A DNA stretch of 64,000 bases. Source: an alpha proteobacterium SCGC AAA015-N04. Its GTDB lineage: Bacteria; Pseudomonadota; Alphaproteobacteria; Puniceispirillales; Marisalimonadaceae. The notes below the pieces were generated by a model. The model worked only from the letters and a program-made list of their open reading frames with translations. It did not search any database and had not been told where the DNA came from. A program made the translations under genes and the position numbers. The DNA lies in contig KB910522.1 in the NCBI GenBank assembly GCA_000383115.1, forward strand, positions 134,714 to 198,713, written 5' to 3'. Shown here in pieces: positions 11,898 through 21,459 of this stretch (positions are counted from its first letter, which is position 1; the number at the start of each line of letters is the position of its first letter).

Positions 11898-12038
11898 GTG
11901 AAGCAAAAAAATCCAAAAAATATTGAAGATTTTTATCAAAGCAAAAAATCAAAAAACATAGCAATGCTTCTAATTATAATAAGTCTAGCAGTTCTATTTT
12001 TTTTAATAACAATTTTACGAATGAATGTGGTTGATTGA
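11898..12038 (+). CDS. coxF: Small single-helix membrane protein, CoxF-like
   Basis: A 46-codon frame starting at GTG 11898, between ctaB and ctaG. It encodes a polar N-terminus of about 20 residues, then one hydrophobic helix (IAMLLIIISLAVLFFLITIL) and a short tail. Alphaproteobacterial oxidase operons commonly have a small one-helix protein, often called CoxF, at this place with a similar N-I-A-hydrophobic pattern. The function is not established. Its stop at 12036-12038 falls just before the preferred ctaG ATG at 12040, which suggests coupled translation. Identification is by position and pattern, so it is less certain than its neighbours. Confidence 0.7.
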   Translation: MKQKNPKNIEDFYQSKKSKNIAMLLIIISLAVLFFLITILRMNVVD

Positions 12039-12039
12039 A

Positions 12040-12633
12040 ATGTCCCAAACAAATAGTAAAACTATAAGAAATAATAAATTATTAAGAAAAATCATTCTTT
12101 TTGTTTTCTTTATGGTCGGCTTGTCGTATGCATCTGTTCCTCTTTATGATCTATTTTGCAGAGTAACAGGTTATGGTGGAACAACGCAAAAGTCTTCTCT
12201 TGCACCAGGCTCACAAGGCAATTATAAAAATATTCAGATTCGATTTGACGCTAACGTTAATAATAATTTAAATTGGGAGTTTTTGGCACCTAAAGATGAA
12301 ATTTTAGTTCAACCTGGTGTAGAGAAAATTATTTATTACACTGCAAAAAATTTATCAGATAAAACAATCGTGGGAACAGCTACTTATAATGTATCTCCGC
12401 CAAAGGCTGGATCAGTATTTATGAAGATTGACTGTTTTTGTTTTATTGAGCAGACCCTTAAACCGGGTGAAGAAGTGAGAATGCCTGTTGTTTTTTATAT
12501 AGATCCTATTATTGACAGTGACGAGAATTTAACAAAGTTAAGTGAAATTACATTATCTTATACTTTTTTCAAAAAATATGAAAAAGAAGTTCGCAATAAA
12601 AAAACCAATTTAAAATTAACCGATCTTCTGTAG
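12040..12633 (+). CDS. ctaG: Cytochrome c oxidase assembly protein CtaG/Cox11
   Basis: About 197 residues from the ATG at 12040. A start at 12025 is possible but would overlap the CoxF-like frame and add five atypical residues. One N-terminal membrane helix is followed by a periplasmic domain with the copper-binding CFCF motif in KIDCFCFIEQ. CtaG delivers copper to the CuB centre of subunit I. The PVVFYIDP segment near the end is also a family signature. It is followed by coxC after 49 bases. Confidence 0.95.
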   Translation: MSQTNSKTIRNNKLLRKIILFVFFMVGLSYASVPLYDLFCRVTGYGGTTQKSSLAPGSQGNYKNIQIRFDANVNNNLNWEFLAPKDEILVQPGVEKIIYYTAKNLSDKTIVGTATYNVSPPKAGSVFMKIDCFCFIEQTLKPGEEVRMPVVFYIDPIIDSDENLTKLSEITLSYTFFKKYEKEVRNKKTNLKLTDLL

Positions 12634-12682
12634 TATGAAAAAAAGTGTTAAAATTACTTTATGATATGTTTAGGAGTAAAAT

Positions 12683-13468
12683 ATGAGTGGTGAACAAAAA
12701 CATCAATATCATTTAGTTGAGCCCAGTCCATGGCCTGCTCTTGGTGCAGCTGCGGGTTTTACACTAGTTTTAGGTCTAACCTTATTTATGCACGAATATC
12801 CATACAGTATTTATGTAATGATTGCAGGAGCTTTAATGGTTTTGCTCACAATGTTTTTATGGTGGAGAGACGTTGTAAGAGAAGCAGAGTATCAAGGTCA
12901 CCATACACCAATTGTTCAAATTGGAATGAGATATGGCATGATTTTTTTTATTTGCTCTGAGGTTATGTTTTTTGTTGCATTTTTCTGGGCTTTTTTTGAT
13001 TCTAGTTTATATCCTGACACAGGTGTATGGCCTCCTGAGGGTATCGAAACCTTTGATCCGTTTGATTTACCACTTATAAATACTTTAATATTATTATTAT
13101 CTGGATGTACAGTTACTTGGTCTCATCATGCTCTTCAACATAATAATAGAAAAGATTTTATAACAGGACTTATCTTAACAATTATACTTGGCGCTCTTTT
13201 TACAGCTCTTCAGGCTTACGAATATGATCATGCTGCATTTTCCTTTACAGATGGAATTTATGCATCTACTTTTTACATGGCAACAGGCTTTCATGGGTTT
13301 CATGTTTTAGTTGGAACGATATTTTTAACTGTTTGTTTGTTTAGAGGTTTGAAAGGACATTTTTCTCCCGATCATCATTTTGGGTTTGAAGCGGCCGCAT
13401 GGTATTGGCATTTTGTTGACGTAGTTTGGTTGTTTTTGTTTGTTTGTATATACTGGTGGGGCGGTTGA
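12683..13468 (+). CDS. coxC: Cytochrome c oxidase subunit III
   Basis: 261 residues, seven-helix subunit III. Typical segments include [10 protein letters not shown] at the N-terminus, [25 protein letters not shown] and the C-terminal [14 protein letters not shown]. Subunit III stabilises the oxidase and supports proton uptake. A ribosome site TTAGGAG lies shortly before the ATG. It follows ctaG and precedes surf1, as in other alphaproteobacteria. Confidence 0.97.
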   Translation: MSGEQKHQYHLVEPSPWPALGAAAGFTLVLGLTLFMHEYPYSIYVMIAGALMVLLTMFLWWRDVVREAEYQGHHTPIVQIGMRYGMIFFICSEVMFFVAFFWAFFDSSLYPDTGVWPPEGIETFDPFDLPLINTLILLLSGCTVTWSHHALQHNNRKDFITGLILTIILGALFTALQAYEYDHAAFSFTDGIYASTFYMATGFHGFHVLVGTIFLTVCLFRGLKGHFSPDHHFGFEAAAWYWHFVDVVWLFLFVCIYWWGG

Positions 13469-13514
13469 TAAGTAATTATAATACTTATTAAAATTTAAGG
13501 TTCTTTTACTAATA

Positions 13515-14258
13515 ATGAAAATACAATTTAGACCGATGTTATGGCCATCAATTTTTTCAATAATAACTTTCATTATTTTATGTGGTTTTGGAACATGGCA
13601 AATAAAGCGGCTTTACTGGAAAGAAGCATTAATACAAAGATACATTACAGAGAGCCAGTCAAAACCTATATCTAATCTTTATGAAGTATCTAAATCTAAA
13701 ATTAACGAATTTAAAGCGGTAGAATTATCAGGAAAGTTTCTTCATAACAATGAAATATACATTACCGGTAAAACATATGAGGGGAATGCAGGTTTTCATG
13801 TTGTAACACCGTTTAAAATGGAAAATAACAAAATTGTTCTTATTAATAGAGGTTGGGTATCAGAAGGTTATAAAAACCCGAATAAAAGAAAATTTAGTCT
13901 TGTCAAAGGAAAAGTGAAATTAAAAGGTATTATACGTTATCCCCAAAAAAAAGGTTATTTTGTACCAGAGAATGACGGTGAAAACGGATTTTGGTTTACG
14001 ATAGTTCCAAATCAAATTTTTAACTTTATTAAAATAAATACTAATTTTGTAGTAAAAGATTATTATATTGATGCATTACGTCTGGGCAAAAAAATAACCC
14101 TTCCCATTGGCGTGGACGGAAAACCTAATTTAAGAAATCAACACTTATCATATGCTATAACGTGGTATGGATTAGCTCTTTCCCTTCTACTTGTTTACTT
14201 TTCATATCATGCATCATCCGGAAGATTAATATTTAAAAAGACTAAACGTAATGGATAA
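13515..14258 (+). CDS. SURF1 family oxidase assembly protein
   Basis: 247 residues with a membrane helix at each end and a periplasmic domain between, the SURF1 topology. Recognisable pieces are LCGFGTWQIKRLYWKE near the N-terminus, LINRGWVSEG in the middle and NQHLSYAITWYGLALSL at the C-terminal helix. SURF1 proteins help heme A insertion into subunit I. The gene overlaps the start of thrC by eight bases, so thrC is probably read from the same transcript. Confidence 0.94.
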   Translation: MKIQFRPMLWPSIFSIITFIILCGFGTWQIKRLYWKEALIQRYITESQSKPISNLYEVSKSKINEFKAVELSGKFLHNNEIYITGKTYEGNAGFHVVTPFKMENNKIVLINRGWVSEGYKNPNKRKFSLVKGKVKLKGIIRYPQKKGYFVPENDGENGFWFTIVPNQIFNFIKINTNFVVKDYYIDALRLGKKITLPIGVDGKPNLRNQHLSYAITWYGLALSLLLVYFSYHASSGRLIFKKTKRNG

Positions 14259-15669
14259 TTATATTAAATATTCAAGTACAAGAGGAGGAGATGTTTCTCT
14301 TTCATATGAAGAAGTTCTTTTGGCTGGTTTAGCTAGGGATGGTGGACTATTTATGCCAGAAAGTTGGCCAAGTTTTAGCCATAGTGACTTAAAAAACATG
14401 AAAGAGCTTAGTTATGCAAAATTAGCTACTAAAATTTTAAAACCATTTATTGAGCCTTTTTTGAATGAAGATGACATTTTAAATATATGTAAATCTACTT
14501 ATTCTCAATTTGGTTATAATGTAGCTCCTTTAAAGGAACTTAAAAGAAACACTTATATACTTGAACTTTTTCATGGCCCTACACTAGCTTTCAAAGATTA
14601 TGCTATGCAATTTTTGTCCAGTGCATTTAATTTAGCGCTAGAAAAAAAAGGTAAAAGAGCAGTAATTTTGGGAGCAACTAGTGGCGACACAGGTTCTGCA
14701 GCCTTAGAGGCATTTAAGGGTAAAGCAAACATTGATATTTTTATACTTTTTCCTCACAGAAGAGTTTCAAAAGTTCAACAAAAACAAATGACCTGGATAA
14801 ATGAAGAGGGAGCTCACGCATTATCTGTAAAAACTGATTTTGATGGTTGCCAAACAATAGTTAAGGATTGTTTTGAGGATTTAAATTTTAAAGACCAAAC
14901 ATCCCTTTCAGCTATAAATTCAATTAATTGGGTTAGATTATTACCTCAGATAGTTTATTATTTCTATTCCGCACTTAGAGTAGGATCCCCAGAAAAAGAG
15001 TTGGTTTTTTCAGTACCGACAGGTAATTTTGGAAATATCTTGGCAGGATGGATGGCCAAAAAAATGGGGCTTCCTATCTCTAGATTGATATGTGGTTCAA
15101 ACCAGAATGATATACTAACTAGATTTTTTAAAAGTGGTATAATGGAACGAAAAAATGTTTCTCCTTCTTATAGTCCAAGTATGGATATTCAAGTATCTAG
15201 TAACTTTGAGAGGCTTTTATATGAAATAAATGATAGGGATACGAATTTAGTAAAAAAGCAAATGAATGGTTTTAAAGTTGATGGAATCTTTAATATTAAA
15301 CAAGAGCAACTTAATAAAATAAATAATTTATTTTCTGCTTTTAAAATTGATGATGTTGAGACGCTTGATATAATTAAAAAAATATATCTTGATCATGAAT
15401 ACATTATTGATCCACATAGCGCGATAGGCTATGGTGCTGTACAAAAGGCTATTGAACAAAAGATTATTTCAAATAATTCTACAATAATTTCTCTTGCTTG
15501 TGCTCACCCTGCAAAATTTCCAAATGTTATAAATAAAGCCATTAATGTTACCCCTGAATTACCAACTCATCTAAAATTTTTAATGTCTTGTGATGAGAAT
15601 TTTGACACTATCGAGCCTGATGTAAATAATATTAAGTTATACATAAAATCTAAAATGAGAGTAAAATGA
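14251..15669 (+). CDS. thrC: Threonine synthase
   Basis: 472 residues, the long bacterial/fungal ThrC form. The PLP lysine is Lys115 in GPTLAFKDYAMQF, and the phosphate-binding loop ATSGDTGSAALEAF follows. It converts O-phosphohomoserine to threonine. It overlaps surf1 by eight bases and the M16 peptidase gene by four (ATGA). The linkage of thrC and an M16 peptidase to surf1 is widespread in alphaproteobacteria. Homoserine kinase (thrB) is encoded separately at 20.5-21.4 kb. Confidence 0.97.
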   Translation: MDNYIKYSSTRGGDVSLSYEEVLLAGLARDGGLFMPESWPSFSHSDLKNMKELSYAKLATKILKPFIEPFLNEDDILNICKSTYSQFGYNVAPLKELKRNTYILELFHGPTLAFKDYAMQFLSSAFNLALEKKGKRAVILGATSGDTGSAALEAFKGKANIDIFILFPHRRVSKVQQKQMTWINEEGAHALSVKTDFDGCQTIVKDCFEDLNFKDQTSLSAINSINWVRLLPQIVYYFYSALRVGSPEKELVFSVPTGNFGNILAGWMAKKMGLPISRLICGSNQNDILTRFFKSGIMERKNVSPSYSPSMDIQVSSNFERLLYEINDRDTNLVKKQMNGFKVDGIFNIKQEQLNKINNLFSAFKIDDVETLDIIKKIYLDHEYIIDPHSAIGYGAVQKAIEQKIISNNSTIISLACAHPAKFPNVINKAINVTPELPTHLKFLMSCDENFDTIEPDVNNIKLYIKSKMRVK

Positions 15670-16925
15670 AAGCAACTTTTCAAAAATTAGATAATGGTTT
15701 GACGGTAATTTCTGACCCAATGGAAGTAGGTAGCGTTTCGATTGGAGTTTGGATTAATGCAGGCAGTTCTAAAGAGAATAAAAATCAGTGTGGAATTGCA
15801 CACATGTTAGAACATATGGCATTTAAAGGAACTGAAAATAGGAGTTCTGAAACTATCGTTAGGGAAATAGAAGATGTTGGTGGCGATATTAACGCTTATA
15901 CTAGTAAAGAAGTAACAGCCTATTATTTAAAAGTTCTTTATGAGCATAAAGAACTTGGAATTGATATTTTATCAGATATCGTAAAAAACTCAATTTTTCC
16001 AAAACATGAAATTGAAAGAGAAAAAAGTGTAATAATATCTGAAATTGGACAATCTTTTGATTCACCTGATGATAGGGTTTTTGAAAATTTCACCTCCACT
16101 GCGTTTAGGGGGCAATCCATAGGAAGGCCAATATTAGGAACAAAAAAAACAATTAGCGCTTTTGAACGTAAAGATTTAAAGTCATTTTGCATGTCTCATT
16201 ATGCTCCAGAAAATATAGTTGTCGTTTGCTCAGGTAGAGTTGAGCACCAAAAATTTTTTGAAAATGTAAAAGAAAGATTTGCTGGTTTTAAACATAATTA
16301 TAAACCAATTAAATTAAAGTCTGAGTGGTTTTCAGGTTTTTGTGGAGAAGATAGGGATTTAAAACAAACACAATTAGTTTTTGGAATTGAAGGGTTTAAA
16401 AATATTGATAATGATAGATACTCTTTTCAAGCTTTGTCTATAATTTTGGGGGGAGGGATGTCTTCAAGGTTATTTCAAGAAATACGAGAAAAAAGAGGAA
16501 TATGTTATTCAATTTTTTCATTTGCTCAAATGCAATCATCAACGGGTTATTTTGGATTTTATGCTGGTACTTATCCTGAAAATGTTCAAGAACTACTTGA
16601 GACAAGTATAAATGAGTTGAACAAATTAAAAAATACTATTACTGAAGCAGAGGTACTCAAGGCAAAAGCTCAAATACGATCTAGTTTTATGATGGGACAA
16701 GAAAATAATAGCTCAAGAAGTGAGTATTTAGCTAAAACTATGATTATTTTTGGACATTTAAAAACCACCAAAGAGGTGTTGATGGAAATTGAAAATATTT
16801 CTAAAAATTCTCTTAAAAACACTATTGAAAGACTTCTTTTTTGTGCGAAACCAGTTCTTTCTGTAATAGGTAAAAATTCTTCTTATTACAAAATGCTAGA
16901 TATTAATAGCTTATTTAAATATTAG
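15666..16925 (+). CDS. M16 family zinc peptidase (mitochondrial processing peptidase-like)
   Basis: 419 residues. The inverted zinc motif HMLEH is at residues 46-50, inside GIAHMLEHMAFKGT, as in M16B peptidases and beta-MPP. A glycine-rich ILGGGMSSRLFQEIREKRG segment in the second half is also conserved. Relatives degrade peptides or, in mitochondria, remove targeting presequences; the substrate here is unknown. It is translationally coupled to thrC and ends one base before the convergent yqgE stop. Confidence 0.93.
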   Translation: MKATFQKLDNGLTVISDPMEVGSVSIGVWINAGSSKENKNQCGIAHMLEHMAFKGTENRSSETIVREIEDVGGDINAYTSKEVTAYYLKVLYEHKELGIDILSDIVKNSIFPKHEIEREKSVIISEIGQSFDSPDDRVFENFTSTAFRGQSIGRPILGTKKTISAFERKDLKSFCMSHYAPENIVVVCSGRVEHQKFFENVKERFAGFKHNYKPIKLKSEWFSGFCGEDRDLKQTQLVFGIEGFKNIDNDRYSFQALSIILGGGMSSRLFQEIREKRGICYSIFSFAQMQSSTGYFGFYAGTYPENVQELLETSINELNKLKNTITEAEVLKAKAQIRSSFMMGQENNSSRSEYLAKTMIIFGHLKTTKEVLMEIENISKNSLKNTIERLLFCAKPVLSVIGKNSSYYKMLDINSLFKY

Positions 16926-17492
16926 CTAAGCTTTACCAGAATATGTAACTAGTTTGTCTGGGTTGATACCAATATCTTTTAAAGACCTATTCCAAAGAGA
17001 TACTTCCTTATCATTATTATTGTAAAATACTAACTCTAACTTAGAGTTACTGATGATCCAAGAATTGTCCAAAATTTCGTTATTGAGTTGATCTTTATTC
17101 CAGACTGCACAACCAAGGCATATTTTGGTTTTTGTTGGGGGTAATCCTTCAGATATATCTTTCAATATTTCATCTGAAGTAGTAAGCATCACTTCTTTAG
17201 AAACTGTTTCTGACGTTGAATATTGTTTATCATTAGAATGAATTATAAAACCTTGGTTAATGTGAACAGGCCCTCCAAAAAAAGTAGTTTTATTGTTGAG
17301 TGTGGACTTATCATTTAACCTAACATTGTCAAAAAGTTTAAAAGTATTAAAATTATTAAGAGGTTTATTTAATATAAGACCCATAGTTGCTTCAGTTGAG
17401 TGTTCACAAATTAAAACAACTGAATTACGAAACCTAATATCCTCCAGGCCGGGAGAGGCTATCAAAAGTTTACCTAACAATTCTTGATCCAT
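16926..17492 (-). CDS. YqgE/AlgH family protein
   Basis: 188 residues, DUF179 family. Typical motifs are LLIASPGLEDIRFRNSVV near the start, ATMGLILNKPL, FFGGPV and LGCAVWNKDQL. The molecular role of the family is unsettled. It is convergent with the M16 peptidase, with no bases between the two coding regions, and divergent from the DsbD-like gene. Confidence 0.94.
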   Translation of the reverse strand: MDQELLGKLLIASPGLEDIRFRNSVVLICEHSTEATMGLILNKPLNNFNTFKLFDNVRLNDKSTLNNKTTFFGGPVHINQGFIIHSNDKQYSTSETVSKEVMLTTSDEILKDISEGLPPTKTKICLGCAVWNKDQLNNEILDNSWIISNSKLELVFYNNNDKEVSLWNRSLKDIGINPDKLVTYSGKA

Positions 17493-17544
17493 ATATATTA
17501 TTCCAATATATTACAGCTTTCTTATTATTATCTAAAAAAAAATA

Positions 17545-19488
17545 ATGTACAATGATGTAATGCATTTAAAATTTTATAAAATATTTTTTATATTTAAATT
17601 TTTGATTATTCAAAATATTTTTATATGTGTTAGCTGTCTTTCTTATACTAAAATTGCATTTGCAAGCACTAGTTTCAATGAAAGTTATGATTTTGTAAAA
17701 TTTGATCTACTATATGGACAAATTACCCAAGATAAACCCTCAAGAATGTTATTAGGGTTGAATGTTAATTTATCACCTGGGTGGAAAATTTATTGGAAAA
17801 ATCCTGGAGAAGCTGGCCTGCCTCCTATTTTAGATACTAAAAAAACTAAAAATATCAACTCAGCAGAGTTATTGTTTCCAAATCCAAAAAGATTTGTTTT
17901 TTTTGGTATTGAAACCTTTGGGTATGATGATCAAGTTATTTTTCCAATTATAATTGATAAAATTCAACAAGAAAAAGATGTATCTGGATTTTTAGAACTT
18001 AATGCACAAGTTTGTTCTGAGATCTGCGTTCCTGTACGATATAATTTTGATCTAAGTTTGCTACAAAAAAGTTCGACTAACTTAGATAAAATATTAAAAT
18101 TTTATAAAAAAGTTCCTATTGCATTAAACAAAAAGGATTTAAAACTTCATTCAGTAAAGATTAGAGGTAATGAGTTTACATTTACACTTGATAATAATTT
18201 AAGTATTCAACCTAAAGACATAATTGTTGAGGATAATAAGGGAAATATTTATGAAAAACCAATAGTTTATATTAATGGCAAAATTTTAAGTTTTCGTATT
18301 GATATGAAAAATTTTGTAGTTAATGATTTAAATAAATTTGTAAAGCTAACTTTTATAACCGATAAAATTAATTATGAAAAAAAAATAACAAATTTAAAAG
18401 AAAAAATATTTTATACATCTATTTTGGGATTAGAAATTTTAATTATAGCTTTTGTAGGTGGTTTCATCTTAAATTTCATGCCCTGTGTTTTACCAGTTTT
18501 ATCTCTAAAAATGTTACAATTAGTTAATTTCAAAACTAATGAAGGAATTATGTATAGAAACAAAATTTTATGTAATATAGCAGGAATTCTTATAACATTT
18601 TTAATATTGGCTGTTGGTACTTATTTAATTAAATTTACGGGAAACATTGTTGGATGGGGAATGCAATTTCAAAATATTTATTTTCTTATTTTTATGATTA
18701 TGCTTACACTTTTTTTTGCTTTAAATTTACTTGATATATTTCAGTATTTTATACCATCAAAAATTTTGTCATTGCTTTCATATAAAACTGAAGGTTATTT
18801 TGGTGATATTTTGACTGGCATTTTTTTAACTTTTTTAGCAACTCCTTGTACAGCACCTTTAGTAGGAACAGCAATAGGATTTGCTTTATCTGGAGACATG
18901 GTTGAAATTTTTTCTATTCTTCTAATAATGGGTTTAGGATTTTCAGCCCCATTAATATTACTAATGATTTTTCCTAGTTTAATCACATTTATACCAAAGC
19001 CAGGTAAGTGGATGGTAACTTTCAAAAAAATTATGGCGTTCTTACTTTTATTAACTTCTTTTTGGTTAATAAGTGTATTAATAGAACTACAAAATACAAA
19101 TAATCAAACATCAAAAGTTTATGAAGATAATTTGTCAGTTATTAATTGGGATATGAATGATAATGACAATCTGATAAAAGAATTATTAGAAAAAAATAAA
19201 AATGTTTTTTTAGATGTAACTGCTGATTGGTGTTTAACATGTCAAGCAAATAAGATATTTGTGATTAATTCAAAAGAAATAATAGAGTTATTTAAAAAAA
19301 ATAATATAACTATTGTAAGTCTTGATTGGACAAAACCAAATGATAAAATTAAACAATTTTTGAATAGTAAGGGGCGCTATGGCATTCCTTTTAATGAATT
19401 TTATAGTAATTCAATTCCAAATGGAAAAGTGCTTCCAGAACTACTTAGTAAAAAAATAATTAAAGATTATTTAAAACTAATTGAATAA
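17545..19488 (+). CDS. Cytochrome c biogenesis / thiol-disulfide interchange protein, DsbD-like
   Basis: 647 residues in three parts: a signal peptide and periplasmic DsbD-type N-terminal domain (about 40-290), a membrane core with two conserved cysteines (NFMPCVLPVLSLKM and ATPCTAPLVGTA), and a C-terminal thioredoxin-like domain with WCLTC. DsbD carries electrons from cytosolic thioredoxin to periplasmic partners such as CcmG and CcmH, so it fits with the ccm operon at 43-50 kb. ATG at 17545 or at 17560 may be the start. The domain layout resembles the ScsB-like DsbD variants as well as DsbD itself. Confidence 0.88.
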   Translation: MYNDVMHLKFYKIFFIFKFLIIQNIFICVSCLSYTKIAFASTSFNESYDFVKFDLLYGQITQDKPSRMLLGLNVNLSPGWKIYWKNPGEAGLPPILDTKKTKNINSAELLFPNPKRFVFFGIETFGYDDQVIFPIIIDKIQQEKDVSGFLELNAQVCSEICVPVRYNFDLSLLQKSSTNLDKILKFYKKVPIALNKKDLKLHSVKIRGNEFTFTLDNNLSIQPKDIIVEDNKGNIYEKPIVYINGKILSFRIDMKNFVVNDLNKFVKLTFITDKINYEKKITNLKEKIFYTSILGLEILIIAFVGGFILNFMPCVLPVLSLKMLQLVNFKTNEGIMYRNKILCNIAGILITFLILAVGTYLIKFTGNIVGWGMQFQNIYFLIFMIMLTLFFALNLLDIFQYFIPSKILSLLSYKTEGYFGDILTGIFLTFLATPCTAPLVGTAIGFALSGDMVEIFSILLIMGLGFSAPLILLMIFPSLITFIPKPGKWMVTFKKIMAFLLLLTSFWLISVLIELQNTNNQTSKVYEDNLSVINWDMNDNDNLIKELLEKNKNVFLDVTADWCLTCQANKIFVINSKEIIELFKKNNITIVSLDWTKPNDKIKQFLNSKGRYGIPFNEFYSNSIPNGKVLPELLSKKIIKDYLKLIE

Positions 19489-19547
19489 AATAATTTAGAG
19501 TACATATATAAACCACAACACTATATATAAAATTTAATGGAGTTCAT

Positions 19548-20027
19548 ATGTCAATAAACTTAGGAGATAATTTTCCTAGTGGAATTTTAATGATTAAAGA
19601 TAGCGAAGGCGTAAAAGAAATTGAAACAGAAAAATATTTTAAATCAAAAAAAATTGTTTTATTTGCTTTACCTGGTGCTTTTACGCCCACTTGTTCAGCA
19701 AAACATTTGCCGGGATATATTAAACATCATGAAGAAATTATAAAAAAGGGTGTTTCTAAAATCGCTTGTATGTCGGTAAATGATCCTCATGTTATGCAAG
19801 CGTGGGGTGAATTAAATAGAGTAACTGGTAAAATTGATATGTTATCAGATACTGATTGCTCTGTTTCAATGTCTCTGGGTTTAGATATGAATTTTGGAAG
19901 AGTAATGGGTCATCGCTCAAGGCGTTTTGCAATGATAATTGAAGACAACATTATTTTAAAGTTATTTCTAGATGAAATTGGAGCATTTGAGGTCTCCTCA
20001 GCCGAAAATATTTTGAAAAATTTATAG
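19548..20027 (+). CDS. Peroxiredoxin, Prx5 type
   Basis: 159 residues. The peroxidatic cysteine is Cys49 in PGAFTPTCSAKHLPGY, characteristic of the Prx5/AhpE-like group that reduces hydroperoxides using thioredoxin, glutaredoxin or glutathione. A GGAGTT-like ribosome site (ATGGAGTT) precedes the ATG. It is convergent with rnhA, separated by 12 bases. The order peroxiredoxin-rnhA-thrB-ispH is common in alphaproteobacteria. Confidence 0.95.
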   Translation: MSINLGDNFPSGILMIKDSEGVKEIETEKYFKSKKIVLFALPGAFTPTCSAKHLPGYIKHHEEIIKKGVSKIACMSVNDPHVMQAWGELNRVTGKIDMLSDTDCSVSMSLGLDMNFGRVMGHRSRRFAMIIEDNIILKLFLDEIGAFEVSSAENILKNL

Positions 20028-20039
20028 TATTTCCTTTTG

Positions 20040-20483
20040 TCAATTATTCATTGCCTCTACTGCTAATTTGTCTGCGATTTCATTATAATAATTACCTGAA
20101 TGTCCTTTTACCCAAAACCATGAGATCTTGTGGTGTTGTGTTAATAAATCTAATTCTATCCACAATTTCTTGTTAGCAACTTCTTTTTTATTTGCAGTTT
20201 TCCAACCATTAATTTTCCATTTATTAATCCATAAATTTATACCATTTTTTACATATTGTGAATCTGTATAAATTTCAATTAGGCTTTTTGTATCCTTGAT
20301 TGACTTTAAACCCTCAATAGCCGCCTTAAGTTCCATTTTATTATTAGTTGTCAGTTTCTCATAGCCTGATATGAAACTTTCTTCACCTGTATCAGAAAAT
20401 ACTAAAACTACCCCCCAACCCCCTTTTCCAGGATTGCCAGAACATGCTCCGTCAGTATAGATTGTTATTTTATTTTTCATCAT
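20040..20483 (-). CDS. rnhA: Ribonuclease HI
   Basis: 147 residues, normal length. The four acidic catalytic residues are visible: Asp11 (YTDGACSGNPG), Glu51 (NNKMELKAA), Asp74 (IYTDSQYV) and Asp138 (NEIADKLA). It cuts the RNA strand of RNA-DNA hybrids. Its start overlaps the end of thrB by 14 bases, so the two are probably co-transcribed from upstream of ispH. Confidence 0.97.
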   Translation of the reverse strand: MMKNKITIYTDGACSGNPGKGGWGVVLVFSDTGEESFISGYEKLTTNNKMELKAAIEGLKSIKDTKSLIEIYTDSQYVKNGINLWINKWKINGWKTANKKEVANKKLWIELDLLTQHHKISWFWVKGHSGNYYNEIADKLAVEAMNN

Positions 20484-21447
20484 AATTTCTTTGGGTAGCT
20501 ATACTTTTGTGAAATCTCAATTTCTCAATGTATTCTTTGGGGTCCTTTAGTCTAACATCAGCATTTTTTGGTGTATGAGCCCAATCATATATCCTTGTTA
20601 ATAAGAACCTCAATGCAGCTGCTTGAGATAAGAGAGGCAAATAAAAAAACTCTTGCTCACTTAATCTTCTTTTTAAGGAGTAGCCTTCTATTAATGAACT
20701 AAATTTTTTCTTATTAAATTTTTTTTGATCATCAAAACACCACGCATTGACCGCAACCGCAATATCATAAGCAAAAAAATCTGTACATGAAAAATAAAAA
20801 TCTATGATACCCGAAATTTCATTATTTTGGAAAAAAACATTATCTGGGAATATATCTCCATGAATAAAACCTTTAGGTAAATTATTAGGCCAATTTTTTT
20901 TACAAAAATTAAAAGAATTTTGTATCTCTTCTAATATGTTGTGTTCTATTTCATTTAAATTATTAATTGAAATTGAATTAGAACAACTATTTATAAGCTG
21001 CTCCCAACCTTCAATTGACAGTGAATTTTTTCTTTCGAGAAAAAAATCTTTACTTTTTAGGTGCATTGAAGCCATTTTATTCCCTAATTTAAAACAATCT
21101 TTAGCATTTATCTTAGTTTTTGATTTACCCTTTAAAAAGTTAACTATAAGAGCTGGCTTTTTTTCTAATTCTTGAAGATATTTTTTTTTTTTATCAAAAA
21201 TAGGTGTGGGGCACACAAAATTTTTTTTGCTTAAGTGCTTCATTATAGCAACAAAAAATGGTAAATCACATCTATTAACTCTTTTCTCAAAGATTGTTAA
21301 AATAAATTCACCTGTTGAAGTTTTTATATAGAAATTACTGTTTTCAATTCCCTCTGTAATGCCGTTAAAAGAAATTAATTCACCTATATTGTATGATTTT
21401 AAAAAAGCTATAACTTGTTCAATTTTTAAGTTCGTGTAAACAGCCAT
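20470..21447 (-). CDS. thrB: Homoserine kinase (aminoglycoside-phosphotransferase fold)
   Basis: 325 residues, the ThrB2 type found in alphaproteobacteria rather than the GHMP kinase. The kinase catalytic loop GFIHGDIFPDNVFF and the following GIIDFYFS (metal-binding Asp) are clear. It phosphorylates homoserine, supplying ThrC. It follows ispH by 12 bases and overlaps rnhA, forming an ispH-thrB-rnhA operon. Confidence 0.95.
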   Translation of the reverse strand: MAVYTNLKIEQVIAFLKSYNIGELISFNGITEGIENSNFYIKTSTGEFILTIFEKRVNRCDLPFFVAIMKHLSKKNFVCPTPIFDKKKKYLQELEKKPALIVNFLKGKSKTKINAKDCFKLGNKMASMHLKSKDFFLERKNSLSIEGWEQLINSCSNSISINNLNEIEHNILEEIQNSFNFCKKNWPNNLPKGFIHGDIFPDNVFFQNNEISGIIDFYFSCTDFFAYDIAVAVNAWCFDDQKKFNKKKFSSLIEGYSLKRRLSEQEFFYLPLLSQAAALRFLLTRIYDWAHTPKNADVRLKDPKEYIEKLRFHKSIATQRNYDEK

Positions 21448-21459
21448 TTTATTTCCAAT

